Shown here in pieces: positions 38,000 through 49,981 of a stretch of 64,000 bases of DNA. This stretch comes from Rhodamnia argentea. Its lineage: Eukaryota > Streptophyta > Magnoliopsida > Myrtales > Myrtaceae. The position numbers were made by a program, and so were the translations under genes. Each line of letters begins with the position of its first letter. The stretch's first letter is position 1. The stretch covers positions 3,230,001-3,294,000 of the forward strand of contig NC_063152.1 of the NCBI RefSeq assembly GCF_020921035.1. Direction: 5' to 3'. Under the pieces are notes generated by a model. That model was not told where the DNA came from. It saw only the letters and a program-made list of their open reading frames with translations, and made no database searches.

Positions 38000-39986
38000 T
38001 CAAGCGGCCTTCCGTTTGAAACACATGCACGAGAAATAGTCCGCCCGCTGATTCCCTTCCTGCATCGGCTTGGGCAGGTCGGGATTCCCCCGTGAAGGGG
38101 TGGGTGGCTTGCTGTGCGAAGGCGGGGACTGCGACTCCATCGCGGTCTGCTCGAGTATCGCCTCCTTTCCTTCGCATATGACTTTGACCTCACATGTCTC
38201 AGGTGCTTTCTGAAGTATCTGATCAGCAATCCCGTTTCCCTTCCTTAATTTCAACCTCCTAACACCCAAAAAAAAAAAAAGAAGAAGAGCCATTTCAAAA
38301 TTCAGAACTTTGCAACTGAAGCTGTGAACAGGTTCAGCAAAGAGGAAGAGGATACCTCGAATTGGATTTGGCTGTGCCGACCACCAACTTGGTCATGTTG
38401 AGGACAGGAATGAGCTCCAGGATGGCCTTGGCAACCATGTCGCTCTCAATGAGAATGGTGTCCACCTTAACCTGTTTCATCATCCTTTCCTTAATGCAAA
38501 TCACAACAGGCTTAATAAAAAAAAAAAGCATATAACCTCGGATTTTTACATATGATGTTGTGAACTGTTGTACCTTTGAGGAAATGCAAGTGTTGAGGTA
38601 CTTCTGCAGAAGTTGGCTCCTCTTGCCTCTTTCTTGCTCCTTGAACGTCTCTGCTTGCTCTTCACTCACCCCAGATATGGGTAGATTTCCTACTGATGAC
38701 AAATATCAGCTCATCGACTGACGTCGAATCGAATTGTCGATGGCGGGAGAAGCAGAAGCATAAATAAGCATTTGGTCGTTTTTATCAGTCTTCTAACGGC
38801 TTTGAGCTTTTAGCGCGCCATGGATTCTTCGATTGTCTAATCTCGGTTTGGTACAAACCGTTTTTCCGCAAACGTCCTGCATTAGCCTACCGTTTATACT
38901 TTTTCTTTTAGACCATTGTGGGGATTTGTTGAGAGATCATATCCTACTGTTAAGATTGGTGCTCGTAGTAATTTTCTCGAATTTACATATTTCAAAGCAG
39001 TCGAAAGAATCAAGACGGCTAGACAGCCCCCTTGATCACATGCCAAGAACCGTAGATCCTACCAATGTATATTATGATTGATTGGTTCCAGTCATCACAT
39101 AGAGATAAAAGACGGAATGTGATATTGTTTATATCTCATTTACTATTTTAACGGGAAAATTATCAAAAAAAAATTAAATTTATTGTTTTTGTATCAATTT
39201 CGTTTTGAACTTTTTGATTGTGTCAATTGAGTCCTAAATATTTTAATAATTTATCAATTTAATCTTTTAACCAATTTTGATCGAAAATTGCCGACTTGAA
39301 TGCTAGCCGCCCTACTTGACACAGTCGATGCTTATATATATATTTTAATTTTTTTAATTTTTTATTTTTATGGGACGAGCAGAGGGCCGCCGTTAACATG
39401 ACAATGCCTAGTGACCCCGTTGGCTACTGGACAAGGGCCATGAGTTGGGCTTCACGGCCCTTGTCGGCCACCAAGTGAGGGCTTTCGGTCCTCTCTCAAA
39501 GTTGGGCGAGCGAGCTTTATGACCCTCGCCCAATGGCTTTAAGGGGGGAGGGAGGGTCGCCGTCGGCCCCTAGTTAGCCCATAACAATATAAAAAAGAAA
39601 AGAACAAATAAAAGAAAAGAAAACAAGTGTAGGCCATGCCATGCAATTGAATGGACTACATCGATAAATCTTTATAAAATTAAAATAAGTTTAGAATTGA
39701 ATTGATAAAAGTACTAAGATTTAGTTTATTTTTTTTTGGTTGTAATTTTGCCCTACTTTGACAAATGGAGTCACCAATTCAATTGCAGCCAAAGAAAAAC
39801 AAGAGGGGATGAGAAAGGAAAAGAGTTAAAGACGGTTCTCCTCTCTTTGTCTCGGCTGCACATAACGACATTAATGGTGGTCAGGACCGGTTTCTTTTCC
39901 ACGCAACCCAGCCCAGCTTCTCTCAAAATCAATCCACCGTCCTGACCGCAACCCACCCACCACCACCGCAACCACCACCGTGTGCG

Positions 39987-40039
<53 letters not shown>

Positions 40040-40515
40040 TTTTTCTTACATGGGCTCGGAATGAAGCGGGTCTCAGGGAAGACATGCACGAGGAATACGG
40101 TCGTGTGCGCCCGGTCGGCGACCGCGTTCTTCAGCGTCCACGTCAGCGCGCCCATGCTCGTCTCGCTCTTCGCTCCCACTGCCACGTACACACACTCCCC
40201 GCCGCCGCCTTCCCATGCGCTGCTGCTGCTGTCGCCGCCGCAGCCGTTGTGTATGTCGAACGAGAACAAGCTCATCCCTTCCGCCGTGTCCTCCCCGACC
40301 GCCGCCGTCCTCCCGCTGCCGATCTCGAAGAGCTCGCTCGAGTGCTCCTCCTCCTCGATCTCGCTCGTCCCTCCGGCGCCACTTCTGCAGTAGTAGTTCA
40401 GCATGTGGCTGTACTGATCATACTGATGATGACGACCGTGGCCTCCATCCGCTTCCGCAGCTTCTTGACTGCCATCCTGCAAATGCGCGGCTTCCGCCAC
40501 CACCCGTGCCGACAT
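38000..40515 (-). CDS. Universal-stress-protein (USP) domain protein, 4 exons, 319 aa, intact
   Basis: Belongs to the plant adenine-nucleotide alpha-hydrolase-like USP family; members are linked to stress responses but the precise role is unknown. Exons: 40050-40515, 38574-38692, 38356-38471, 38000-38258, with phases joining cleanly. Residues 1-110 are an acidic, Gly/Ser-rich extension. The USP fold starts near residue 113 with CVYVAVGAKSETSMGALTW, continues VFLVHVFPETRFIPSP and VDTILIESDMVAKAI, and has LVVGTAKSNSRR near its end. A tail of about 65 residues follows and ends in SCMCFKRKAA, whose cysteines next to basic residues might be lipidated (inference). The ATG at 40515 was chosen because the open frame above it has no ATG. 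The exon 4 acceptor could be three bases further on. A CT tract follows the exon 1 donor. Confidence 0.92.
39153..39753. mobile_element. Mutator-like element inside intron 1 of the USP gene, 601 bp
   Basis: Ends are inverted: left GGGAAAATTATCAAAA and right, reversed, GGGCAAAATTACAACCAAAA. The 9-bp flanks TATTTTAAC (39144-39152) and TACTTTGAC (39754-39762) agree at seven positions, fitting an aged Mutator duplication. The core (39376-39560) is GC-rich and holds small hairpins such as ACAAGGGCC/GGCCCTTGT and TTGGGCGAG/CTCGCCCAA. It sits within the 1.36-kb first intron of the USP gene (38693-40049) and does not disturb its splice sites. Confidence 0.7.
39990..40039. repeat. GA/CT microsatellite just inside USP intron 1
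   Basis: On the USP sense strand a nearly perfect CT tract of about 50 bases starts about 11 bases after the 5' splice site of intron 1. Confidence 0.95.
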
Positions 40516-40563
40516 CTTTATCGGCGCCGACGACGGCCACCGGATTCTCTTCAAGTGAACAGA

Positions 40564-40572
40564 TTTTTTATA
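40564..40572 (-). promoter_or_regulatory. TATA box of the USP gene
   Basis: TATAAAAAA on the minus strand lies 49 bases upstream of the ATG at 40515, predicting a start near 40540 and a short leader. A CT tract on the sense strand (40670-40695) lies about 100 bases further upstream. Confidence 0.6.
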
Positions 40573-40669
40573 GGAAAACTTTTGACAATCTTCTTGAATT
40601 GTGTTTGCTTATGGGGGATGGTTTGTTCTTCAAGTGACTTTCACAGTTTGGCAAAGACCAAGTAGCGGG

Positions 40670-40695
40670 GAGAGAGAGAGAGAGAGAGAGAGAGA
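40670..40695. repeat. GA microsatellite upstream of the USP gene
   Basis: A perfect (GA)n run; on the USP sense strand it is CT. Confidence 0.95.
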
Positions 40696-40699
40696 TATT

Positions 40700-42466
40700 T
40701 CAAAGATGAACAACAATAATGTAGTGAGAGAAAAGGGGAGGTTGTTCTCTTGTACTTTGACTTTTCCTAAGGGGCAAGGCAAACCCCCACGAAACAACAA
40801 AAGGGACTCGGCTCTCAAAAGGTTCTCCTAGTTTGATGGTCACTCGACTCACTCCTCGTTTCTTATGCTAAGGATGTAATGACTTTGCCATCAAGCCCTT
40901 CCCTAGAGAATTAAGTAGTTGCAATCAAGCCCTTCAAGTCCCCCAGATTTGCACATCAAGTCCCCCCAGATTTGCACATTCATTGATCCTTTGGGAGTGG
41001 TTTTGTTGCCCTCTGTTAGAGATAATTATGACTTATTTTCTATGTTGGAGATATTTAATGGTTCTACTCATTTTATGTACCTCTCAAGAGATTACGTGTG
41101 TATCTTATTTTGATTGTGCGTATCTTGATTCACATATATCGCCTCAAATAATAATGTCATAAAGGGTATATATAAGCTGATGTAATCTTCATTATGATGC
41201 ATCCGTATATATCGAAAACACGCAATTCCCATCTTTTGCATCATATTATCAAGTACCCTCGATTCTTACACAAGGTACCTTCTCGAGACCGAATCGGGGG
41301 TAAATGCATGACTAGTCCGTCACGTCAATAGTATAAGAGGCGTGGATTTAGTTTGGTCGCGAAACTAATCTTAGGATCCTCGGCCTTGACACGCGTAGAA
41401 CGGACTCCCGAAAACTTAGATCGTTAGGCGATAACCCTAGCTTATGATAATTTTATACGTTAACCGTGGCTTTGGGCGTCGATTAACGAAACCATTAAAG
41501 CCTGACGCAGCGCCTGATTTTGAGCAAGCTGGTCCTAAAAACCCTAGCTAGCGTTGCTTTCGGGGGGAAAATATTGAAGGAGACCTTGGGGTTAAGCGTT
41601 GACGAAAGAAGGTTTATTGACATTTAGCCTCGCCCACTTTTAGTGACCAAACCTTCTAGACGTGGCCGATTTCTTTGAACGTTGGGTTTGTTTCACGAAA
41701 AATTTAAAATTCGGCTTTTCACAAAAAAAACGCGACCTCGAGTTTCCAAGAAATGTAATAAAAGCTTTAATTATTGGAGGTTAACGCTGTCACGATTCAA
41801 ATTATGAAGTACCATGTCACGTACGTGCCGTATTGTTTATGCAGCACTTGTGGAATATCCGTATTCGTAGAGGGAATCACGGCCATTTTCAAAGTCAAAT
41901 GTACATAAGATATGCCATGTAGGGCTTGACGAGTCACAAATTTAGGGTCAAATTATCAAGAATTTGTGAAACGTTCAAGATTTGGGCCTTCCTGTAGAAA
42001 GAGAAAAGGAAAGATGTAAACCTTCGTATATCTAGTTCAGGAACCGGAGGTCGCTCATGCCAATCCACGTCAAGGTGTATGCAGGCTGCTCGGGTACAAG
42101 AGTCTCGACTTACTCTGCTCATGAGACTTACAGGGTGTTCTATGTGTCTCTAGGTAGCCGGATCTTCACGTTCGCGCTCTTAAATTACTGGAAATTTATG
42201 AGTTGGAATGTAGTTAGAGCTTAGGAATTTGTGTAAAATGGAATGTGCAGTTGTTGATATCTATGAAGCTTCCTATGCATGAAGAGCTCCATATGGCAAG
42301 TGAAATGAAAGGGGAACACATGGGAGAGCTTGACAAATTCCTAAAGAGGGAGAGCTTCAAAAGTAGCTATAAAGTTTTAAGTAGCTGCAATTGATTGAAG
42401 GGAAAAAAGATAGTCTTCCAAGATCTGTATTGCTTGAGGCGGTGAATTGGAACAGTTACGGCATGA
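40700..42466. other. Intergenic, no gene seen
   Basis: No frame with recognisable homology. An 18-base phrase, TCAAGTCCCCCCAGATTTGC or close variants, is repeated near 40936 and 40960. Confidence 0.55.
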
Positions 42467-42476
42467 TAAGTTTTGC

Positions 42477-43355
42477 GGCAAAGTACAACGGGAGTTCTAA
42501 TATTTATACAAGGTGCTCACTTTAATGTCAATATTTTTGAAAACAGTTATTTCAGTGCCATTTCCGGTGAGTATCACTGGAAAGCATACGTGGCATCTAC
42601 GTCGCTCGCCGGAGCATCCCAATCGGCCAAAAAAATAATTAAAAAAATCCACGTAATATTAAAAAAGTAAAAATTAACTAAAAAACTGAAAATAAACTTA
42701 AAAAAAATTAACGTTGCAGCGATGAGGGCTCGCAGCCCTCCTCACCGCCGCCACCGAGGCCTTGCTAGGACCCCATGAGGAGGCCCGGCCGTGGCTAGCC
42801 GAGGCCTCGCGGACCCCACGGGGAGGCCGACCTCGCCCATGTATGGCCAAGGTCGAGCCTTGTCAGCAAGGGGCAAGGTTGGAAAAGCCCGGCCTTAGGC
42901 GAGGTCGGCCTCATCTTGGGGTCCGCGAGGCCTCGGCCGCCCACGGCCGGGCCTTGCCAGGAATTGCTCCCCTCGAGCACTCCCCCACCTATCGCCGGCG
43001 ATGGTGGCGAGCGGCGGCAAGGGCCGACGGCTAGCTCTTGCCGTTGCAAATGCGAGTTTTTTCTTAAAGTTTTTTTTTTGTTTACATTTGATTTTAAAAA
43101 AAAAACTCAAATTTTAGATTAAAAATCCATGTGGACTGAATTTCAAAAGAAAAATTGCCACGTGGACGAACTTTTTTAAAAAAAATTCTACATAATATTA
43201 AGAAATTAATTAAAAAAATACCACATGTACTATTTGGCCGGAATTGACATTTAAGTAATGTTTTTTCTCCAATTTGGCACTAAAGCGATAAAAAAAAAAT
43301 TGAAACTAAAGTGAGTGCCGTACACAATAATTGGCACTCTTGCTGTACTTTTGCC
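42477..43355. mobile_element. Mutator-like element with foldback GC-rich core, 879 bp
   Basis: An exact 10-bp duplication TAAGTTTTGC flanks it at 42467-42476 and 43356-43365. The left end GGCAAAGTACAACGGGAGT aligns with the reversed right end GGCAAAAGTACAGCAAGAGT, and similarity runs on for about 60 bases (GCTCACTTTAATGTCAAT against ACTCACTTTAGTTTCAAT). The core at 42782-42953 is GC-rich and forms an inverted repeat with arms 42782-42837 and 42898-42953, about 56 bases each and near-identical, around a 60-base loop. Long frames on both strands in the core are a by-product of the GC content. No gene piece is recognised there. Confidence 0.88.
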
Positions 43356-44382
43356 TAAGTTTTGCATTATGGCATTGTCAAACACTTATGAGCTTGTTTG
43401 TTCTTTCAAGTGCTCCTCCATCCACCATCCATCACACGTTTTATGATACATCTTACTTTGGTACCAGGCATGCATTGGTACATGGTATTCCACGGCCGAG
43501 TTTTTAAGGTCGAAAATTGCCCGGCGAAACATATAAGTTGAAATCTGGCTTGAGTTGCTTTATGTGTAGCATCTCATAAGATTAGTAAGTTTACAGAACA
43601 TCCAATGGCAAAAGCTGTTGCAGAAGTCACAATTTGCAGACTTTTCACAGATTCACATGACTTGATTCTGCATAGAATCCATTGGCTGATTTCGCTTTTG
43701 TTCAGGCTGTGTTTGGTCATCGTATCCATGTCATTGAGTCCTGAAAGAGTCATCAACAATTCACCGATTAACTTCAATATTAAGACTTTCATTTCCTCGA
43801 AGCTATGCGCGAGTTGAGTTGCTAGGCGTATGTGTTGGGGTATGCAAGTGGTTCCTCCTCTTTCTCTCAGCGCGGGTTGGCCATTTCCGGAGCATCTCAT
43901 GGATAGCTGGAGCCTATCTTAAGTAGTTCACTTGTGTTTTCAGAGATGTTATAGCAGAAACTGATGAGAGCTGCTGAATCTTGCTCATGTCCATCTTTGC
44001 TTGCTTCTCTGCACTCAGTTGTGAAACAGAAGATAAAACATTTAACTGCAGCACATCGTAGCAAAACAAGTTCGGTCGAGTCGAGACCTGCTGCATTGCA
44101 CCCGAAGATCATGTCGATAATACGAACTTTGGAGGACAATTTGGATGCATAATGAGGTCGGTCCACATTGTTTTAAATTGTTTCTTTTCTGCACCTAATC
44201 AATGTGAAAAGAATTATCAATTGTATTTGCACAAAATGAGTTTTCTTAAGACATATATGTTCATGGCTTCCTCCACATGACAGCTTATTGATCATTTGAA
44301 CTCGAACTCGACCGTGGAATGCGCCTTTTTTTTTCTCCTCCTCTGTCTCAGGAACTTTTTCCAGCCTGTAACAGAAGCTTCA
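43356..44382. other. Downstream flank of the WEB-family gene; no gene confirmed
   Basis: Minus-strand frames at 43574-43900 and 43897-44166 are fairly long for this AT content, and the second ends just before the first begins in another frame. Neither shows recognisable motifs beyond a hydrophobic stretch near the end of the first. They may belong to a long 3' untranslated region of the WEB gene or to an old pseudogene. Confidence 0.4.
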
Positions 44383-46249
44383 TTAGTTGTCTTGTTCTTG
44401 TTGATGCCGCTTTGTAAGCTCACCCTCTATGGCCTTCTTTGCCGCCTCGGCCATCTCCGCTTGCTTTAGGGCGAACTCCGTGGCCTCCTTTATCTCCTCA
44501 ATCTCCTTCAGGATCACCTCCTTCCGCTTCTCCGCCTCGCTTTTCTTGGTGTTCATTGCTTCCATCTGAAACGCCGCCGCTGCCAACTTCATCTCCGCCA
44601 AATTTGCCGACTCCTCGACCTTCCTGCTCAAGGACTCAAACTCCTGCACAGACATTCTGATCCAGCCGCTGGCATCGGGGTCTGATGCGCTCACCACGTC
44701 TGTCTTAGCACTCAGGATCTTGATCTGATCGAGCGCGCTCTTCTCTGCTGCTTTAGCCACCTCTGCCTCTTTTAGTGCTGCCTCTAGCATCTTCTCCGCC
44801 TCCCCTTCCCCAACACGGTTCGCTCCGGCTTCACGCTTGAGCTCTTCGGCCGCTCTCCTCATCTCTTCCGCTTCCTGCATAGTCTTTTGAATCGCTAACG
44901 ATATTGTCTTTTCGTCGGCAGCATCATCTATCTCCTTCTCTTCCCGAGAAGCCACATGGAGTTCCTGCTTTTGTTCGTCCAATTCGGCTTGAAGGGTCTT
45001 CACGGTGCACTCCAATTCTGCTTCCCGTGCTTCCAAACCGATGCGCTCCGCCTTTATGTCCTCCAATTCCTGCCTCAGAGAATTCACACGCTCTCTACAA
45101 AAGCTCTCTTCTTCTGCGACTTTTTGTAACGCCTTCGTGGCATTGTTAAGCTCCGTTGTGATGACCTTGACAGAATCCATGTCGGAAGCGTGGACCTTCT
45201 TCATCTCGTTCTGTAGAACCTCAATCTCTTCAGTTGTTTCCACGAGCTTCAGCTCAAGATTCGTCATCTGCTCAGGATCGAATTCTGTCTTCAAAGAAAG
45301 GAGCTTCTCTTCCGCTTCTTCTTTGGCAATCTTGCAATCTTTTAGGCGAGCCTCTTTCTCTTCCACGAACTTGGCCTGCTCCTTTTCGGCTTGAAGAGAT
45401 GTCGCCTTTAGGTGATCGAGGGATTGGCGCATCGCCTGGATTTCCTTAGACAGTTCACTGGCTTTCTCCGAATTAACTTTGGCCGAGCGTTGAGCTTCGG
45501 CTGCTTGTTGGAAAGCGGCCAATTTGGCTTCTAGAGTTGCATCAAAGTCCTGCCTGATCTTGGTGAGCTCTTGCTTAGCGGTATTCAATTCGGCGGCGGC
45601 TCTCCTGTACTCATCCCTCGTGGTGCCTAATTCCTTTTTCCATGAACTGGTCCGCTCAAGGTTTTGGGATTTCACTCGCTCAAGGTGCTTAGCCTTGTGC
45701 TTCACGGTCTCGGTGGCTTCGATGGCTGCTTGTTTGGACTCAATTGCAGAGTTGAGCTTGGTGGTCAATTCCTGAACTGTTCTGTTCGCCTTTCCCAGGT
45801 CGGAAAGTGCTCGTGCCTTCGTGGTTTCTGCATTTTCCAACTGCTGTTTGATCCGGTTTAGTTCTTTCTGGGCCAGAAGAAGCTGCGTCTCTTTGTCCAG
45901 TACATTCTGGAAAAACAACTCGTTGGACAGATAACATCAGCACATTGTTCAAGTGATGCATTTACTTGCCGAAATTACAGTTAACGGAGAACGATGCACG
46001 GTTCGGTTTCATGCATATGGTCATAATTCAAGTCTTGAAATTGTACAATCGTTGACGGTTTTCTTCTTTACTTACCTCAGAAGAAGTTTTCGACCTCTTG
46101 ATGGTCGGTTTCTTCTTGCTTGCTACTTCGCCAAATAGGCTCACAGCAGCCTTAACAGATTGGAATGGAGCTCGGGTGTCGATCTCGCCGACCTCGGCTC
46201 TTGGGGACTCCGCTGAGTTTTGGTTATCTTTGATGCGGATATTTACCAT
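44383..46249 (-). CDS. WEB-family (DUF827) coiled-coil protein, 565 aa, intact
   Basis: WEB/PMI2-type proteins are long coiled-coil proteins; WEB1 and PMI2 act in light-driven chloroplast movement, and the At5g55860 (TREPH1) relative is a touch-regulated phosphoprotein. Coding exons are 46076-46249 and 44383-45906, joined in phase 0 after TSSE. The N-terminus carries the family signature EVGEIDTRAPFQSVKAAVSLFGE (split here as EVGEIDTRAPFQSV and KAAVSLFGE, residues about 21-45). After it almost all of residues 60-560 is heptad-rich coiled coil (QLLLAQKELNRIKQQL, EFDPEQMTNLELKLVETTEE). The frame ends soon after AAKKAIEGEL, where the At5g55860 type continues for roughly 60-70 more residues, so this copy has a short tail. 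The start ATG follows a leader-intron acceptor at 46277. Confidence 0.92.
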
Positions 46250-46275
46250 TTTTCGCCTTTGAAATCCTAATCTGA

Positions 46276-47120
46276 CCTGCAAAATCAAGCAACATCACCG
46301 GCACGCATTGTGCACAACAAAAAGAACCAAACCATCTAATAGACCGGAACGTGCTATGCGCAGCATCCTCAGCGTGACATAATGTACGTTAACGTTACAA
46401 TTTCCTAATTACTAATTAAGCAAATCTGCATTCGAGAAAGAAATGCCGTGCGATTTTGTGCTCGAAACTAATCAGAAGAAACCTTTATCTGTGATTCTAG
46501 ATTATCTAGCCAAGCGACCTGGACAACCTCATGAAGGTACAGAAGCCACGCACCAAAGCCACGTGATTCTAACTCCGCATAAATTCCAGAAACTCATAAT
46601 GTCGAGGCAATCGACTCATCATCACATCGACAATCGATCGGAAAAATTCAACCATTTTTTAACCAATTCCACTTCGAATGAGGATTTACAGGTGACAAAG
46701 GATGGATAAACTTGCCCACCGAAAAATCTTGTTCAGTTCTCCAATAGCACATGCATACGCAAAAGATTGAATCTTCTAATCTAGAATCGCCTAGAAAGAA
46801 GAAATCTTTGCAGCGTGGAAAAAGGAAAACGAACCCGAAACTATTTTTAACAGAATCAGCTTCAGGATTGTAATGGTGGGCAAATCAAGCGAAGCCGGGA
46901 GAACCAATCCCCGAAAAGCTTCGGTTTCGATCAAATTCTGGAATAAAAATGTACCTTGAATCCCAGGTTATCTGAGACGAGTTCGAATCAAGAAAGCCCT
47001 GAAAATGGCTGCGGCAACAACATCAATAAACCATTCATCGGCAACTCCCGGAAAAGAAATCGGGGTGATGATCTCGGCGGTATCTTCCCCAAGAAACGAA
47101 ATTTCAAAAACAAGAAAAGG

Positions 47121-47158
<38 letters not shown>

Positions 47159-47160
47159 CA
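46276..47160 (-). promoter_or_regulatory. 5' leader with intron of the WEB-family gene
   Basis: On the minus strand a donor AAG|GTACAT ends a leader exon at 46955, and an acceptor TTTTGCAG lies directly before 46276, giving a leader intron of about 680 bp just upstream of the ATG. A CT tract on the sense strand (GA at 47124-47153) lies in the upstream part of the leader exon or promoter. Splice limits are inferred from consensus only. Confidence 0.55.
47124..47153. repeat. GA microsatellite in the WEB-gene leader
   Basis: A perfect GA run; CT on the sense strand of the WEB-family gene. Confidence 0.95.
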
Positions 47161-49479
47161 GTTACCAGATTCTTGGAAAGAACTGGTTTTTCTCTTCTTT
47201 CGTCGGGTGTTTCTCTTGGAAGGCTTGGTTTTTCACGGGAGAGAAACCAGAGAAACAGGACAGGTAAAGTCCTCCTATTGAATGCCGAAAGAGGAGAGGA
47301 TTTCGCGGGCTTTCAACGGTCAGCGCCAACCGCCAACCGCCAACATGTTTTTTCTGCTCTTCCTACATTTGTTGTTCCCAAACATAGGACCGCAGATTAT
47401 AATTAGATGAAGAGGGCTAATCATAATTACCACTTGGATTTGTTTTTTCTTTTTTTTTTTTCCGATCCCCCGGCTTTTGCCTCGTTCGCAACAGGATCCA
47501 ACAGACCTCGGCGGTGACCGGATCAAGAAATTTTTTGTAGTTCTTCTTTAGTATTGGCCTGGCCTATGTGACCTCTATTTGTCATATGAAAATGATCAAT
47601 CTTGCTCGAAAAAAGAAAAAAAGGAATTTGGATGAGATTGAGACCTACCTCGTCGACAAAACATCAAGTGTCCACTGAACGAGCGCATCACCGCAACCCT
47701 ACCACGTGCCGATGGCAACACCCGATGCCGGCGATACAATGAAACCCAAACCCGTCCTTCGCAGACTAACCGAGGTATCCCAAGATGAGAGACAGGCTCA
47801 TTTGACTATCGGTTTGCAAACCAAGTCATGAATCACTCGACCTAATCACCCGGTCGGTCGAAAGCGATCATCTCGATTGTTCAATCTCGTGCAAATCAGT
47901 TTCCAATAAAAGGATCAATTAAATTCACGGATCCACTTGACATCCAAGGCAACGCCTTTGCTAAAACGTTTTGAACCGTCCGACCCGGCCGTACCAACCG
48001 ATTCAGGTGCAGATGCGTGCTTCTCTTCGATCCCATATTCGAGTGCCAAGTTCGAATCCTCTTGCACGCGCTTCAATCATACGTGCTCGGTATCGGGGGG
48101 AACGCGCTTGTCCGGCTCCTCGTGAAGGGATTACCGGCCGCAACCACCGTGAGCAAGGACGACATGGGTTATCTTCACGTTCACACAATGGTCTAAAATG
48201 TAACTTAAGGGTATTAATGAACATGTCGATGATTATTCCAAAGGTTCAATTTTTTTTTCCTTGCCAAAATCGCTCTATAAAGAGATTTGGTAATATGACA
48301 CCAAAGACATTCGGATCTGCTTGATTTTCAAGATAAACATGTTATAGTTGCAATGGTTAAAATTCTTTCACTGAAATCCATTTATAAATAGAGTTGGTCA
48401 ATTTCAAGATGGATACTTGAATGGGTTCTGCCAAGATGACAATATGATTGTGAATTACTAGTCATAAGATCAAAGGAGGGTTCCACCATAATTGTTATAT
48501 ATTTTTTGCCATTCACAACATTTGTGATTGAGATTGCACTATTATACTATTACATTGTCAGCTTCTCAAATCCCTATTTGTATATGTAATATTCGTGAAT
48601 AAGATCTTTCACTTCTTTACTTGCCAAATAAAGCTCTCTCTTTTAGGATTACTTAGTAAAATTCATGACGGCTAATATTTCTCCGGAGCCATCTGTTCAC
48701 ATACGCCATATAGTCAAGGCTATTTTCATCAGACGTGTTTTCTAGCTCTTCCTCTTTGATTTAACGAGATTGATAGAGCGAGAGGCTATTCTTATTGAGT
48801 CCTAAATCTTTTCTCATCTAATTGAGTACTCGAATTTATTAGTGCCGGAAATTGTTTTAAGTCGCAACTTCGATAAATTTGTCTTAGAAAGTCCAATTCA
48901 AAAACTTAAACTAATAGGTGCATGAGACCGCATGAACATAAAGAGTATCTAGGATCTGTTGTCAAGCCATGTGAGACAATATTTTAACTATTTTCCTCAC
49001 CTATTCTTTGCCTCGTAAGACAATCTCGAGAGTTCTCCTTTCCATCTAGTTATGTTGAAATAGACTTGAAACACTTTTGATGCACGATGCCATGCTCTTT
49101 GTCATGACCCTAATTCCGACTAATCATGGACGATGAAAGTACGTGCGGTTGTTGCTCTAGTTTTGTTAGGCCATTCATTGATCCTATCGGTTGATGAAAC
49201 CCTAGCCTAGTTAAGGGGTAAACGTATGTAAGCTTAGTATGTCTTGAGTTTGAACCTAAAATGAAACTTTCCTAATCTGACTATGTTTCCTAAAAATGGG
49301 TTTCTATATAGATATACCCCTCCCTTAGGATTTTTTTACCTTGGCTATATCTCTTTATATCCCCTTTTATCCTATCATGGACAGCTACCAAACATATGAT
49401 ATGATAAAACATATCATATCTTAGCTTATATCTTGACGATTAAACACAACCTTAGTGAATTATACACGAAGTGATTCGA
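47161..49479. other. Intergenic, no gene seen
   Basis: No supported gene. A palindromic phrase at about 49390-49420 reads CATATGATATG ... CATATCATATC. The motif GTTCGAATCC near 48050 resembles a tRNA B box, but no A box or acceptor stem accompanies it. Confidence 0.55.
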
Positions 49480-49810
49480 GAATATTGAAGCCAATTAAAT
49501 CTTGTGGGCAAGACTTTGTGTAATTCCTTTATGAAATTGAGAGATTATTTCGTGAGAAATTGTGGGGTTAGACACGGTGTGAATTATTGAGTGCAATTTG
49601 GGCGCTGGGAAAAATTAAAAGTGTTTGAGTGTGGTTATGATTTATGTTGTGTCGCTTGATCCGTAGTGAAATTTTGTGCTGTTCTCCCCTTGGACGTAAG
49701 TCATTTTGAGCGAATTGCGTAAATCTGGTGTCAAATTTGCTTTTTTTTTTTTCATCTATTAGTTCTATTGTTTGATTGCTTATTTCCGCAACGAGTTCAC
49801 GACTCTAACA
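49480..49810 (+). repeat. LTR-like fragment (copia R-U5 type)
   Basis: The stretch shares an ordered set of motifs with 62230-62550: AATTCCTTT, GAGAGATT, AATTG(T/G)GG, GTGTGA/GTGTGATCC, CGCTTGATC, TAGT-GAA, GGACGTAAGTC/GGACATAAGTC, and TTCCGCAAC/TTCGCACAAC. The order resembles the 3' half of plant copia LTRs. No paired LTR or internal domain adjoins it, so a solo LTR or fragment is likely. Confidence 0.5.
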
Positions 49811-49981
49811 AAGGTCAACACATTTGTGAAAAGCGAGATTGGTTGTATCTGTTAGGATATGGTGCCCACAAACGAAGAAAATCATAAAAGCAAGAAAATA
49901 GAATCAAGATACAAGATTTATCATGGTTCACCCTTAAACTAGGGTTACAACTAGTAGATGATTTCAGTATAATTAACACGT

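Noticed and set aside
42762..43110. Long overlapping frames on both strands in the GC-rich stretch.
   Set aside because: They are mirror images produced by the foldback and the GC content of a transposon core; no motif is recognisable and no splice-consistent gene exists.
43574..44166. Two adjoining minus-strand frames downstream of the WEB gene considered as a further gene or missing C-terminal exon.
   Set aside because: They lack the basic tail motifs of the WEB family and clear splice junctions; kept only as an unresolved flank.
48040..48070. GTTCGAATCC, resembling a tRNA B box.
   Set aside because: No A box 30-60 bases upstream and no cloverleaf can be drawn.
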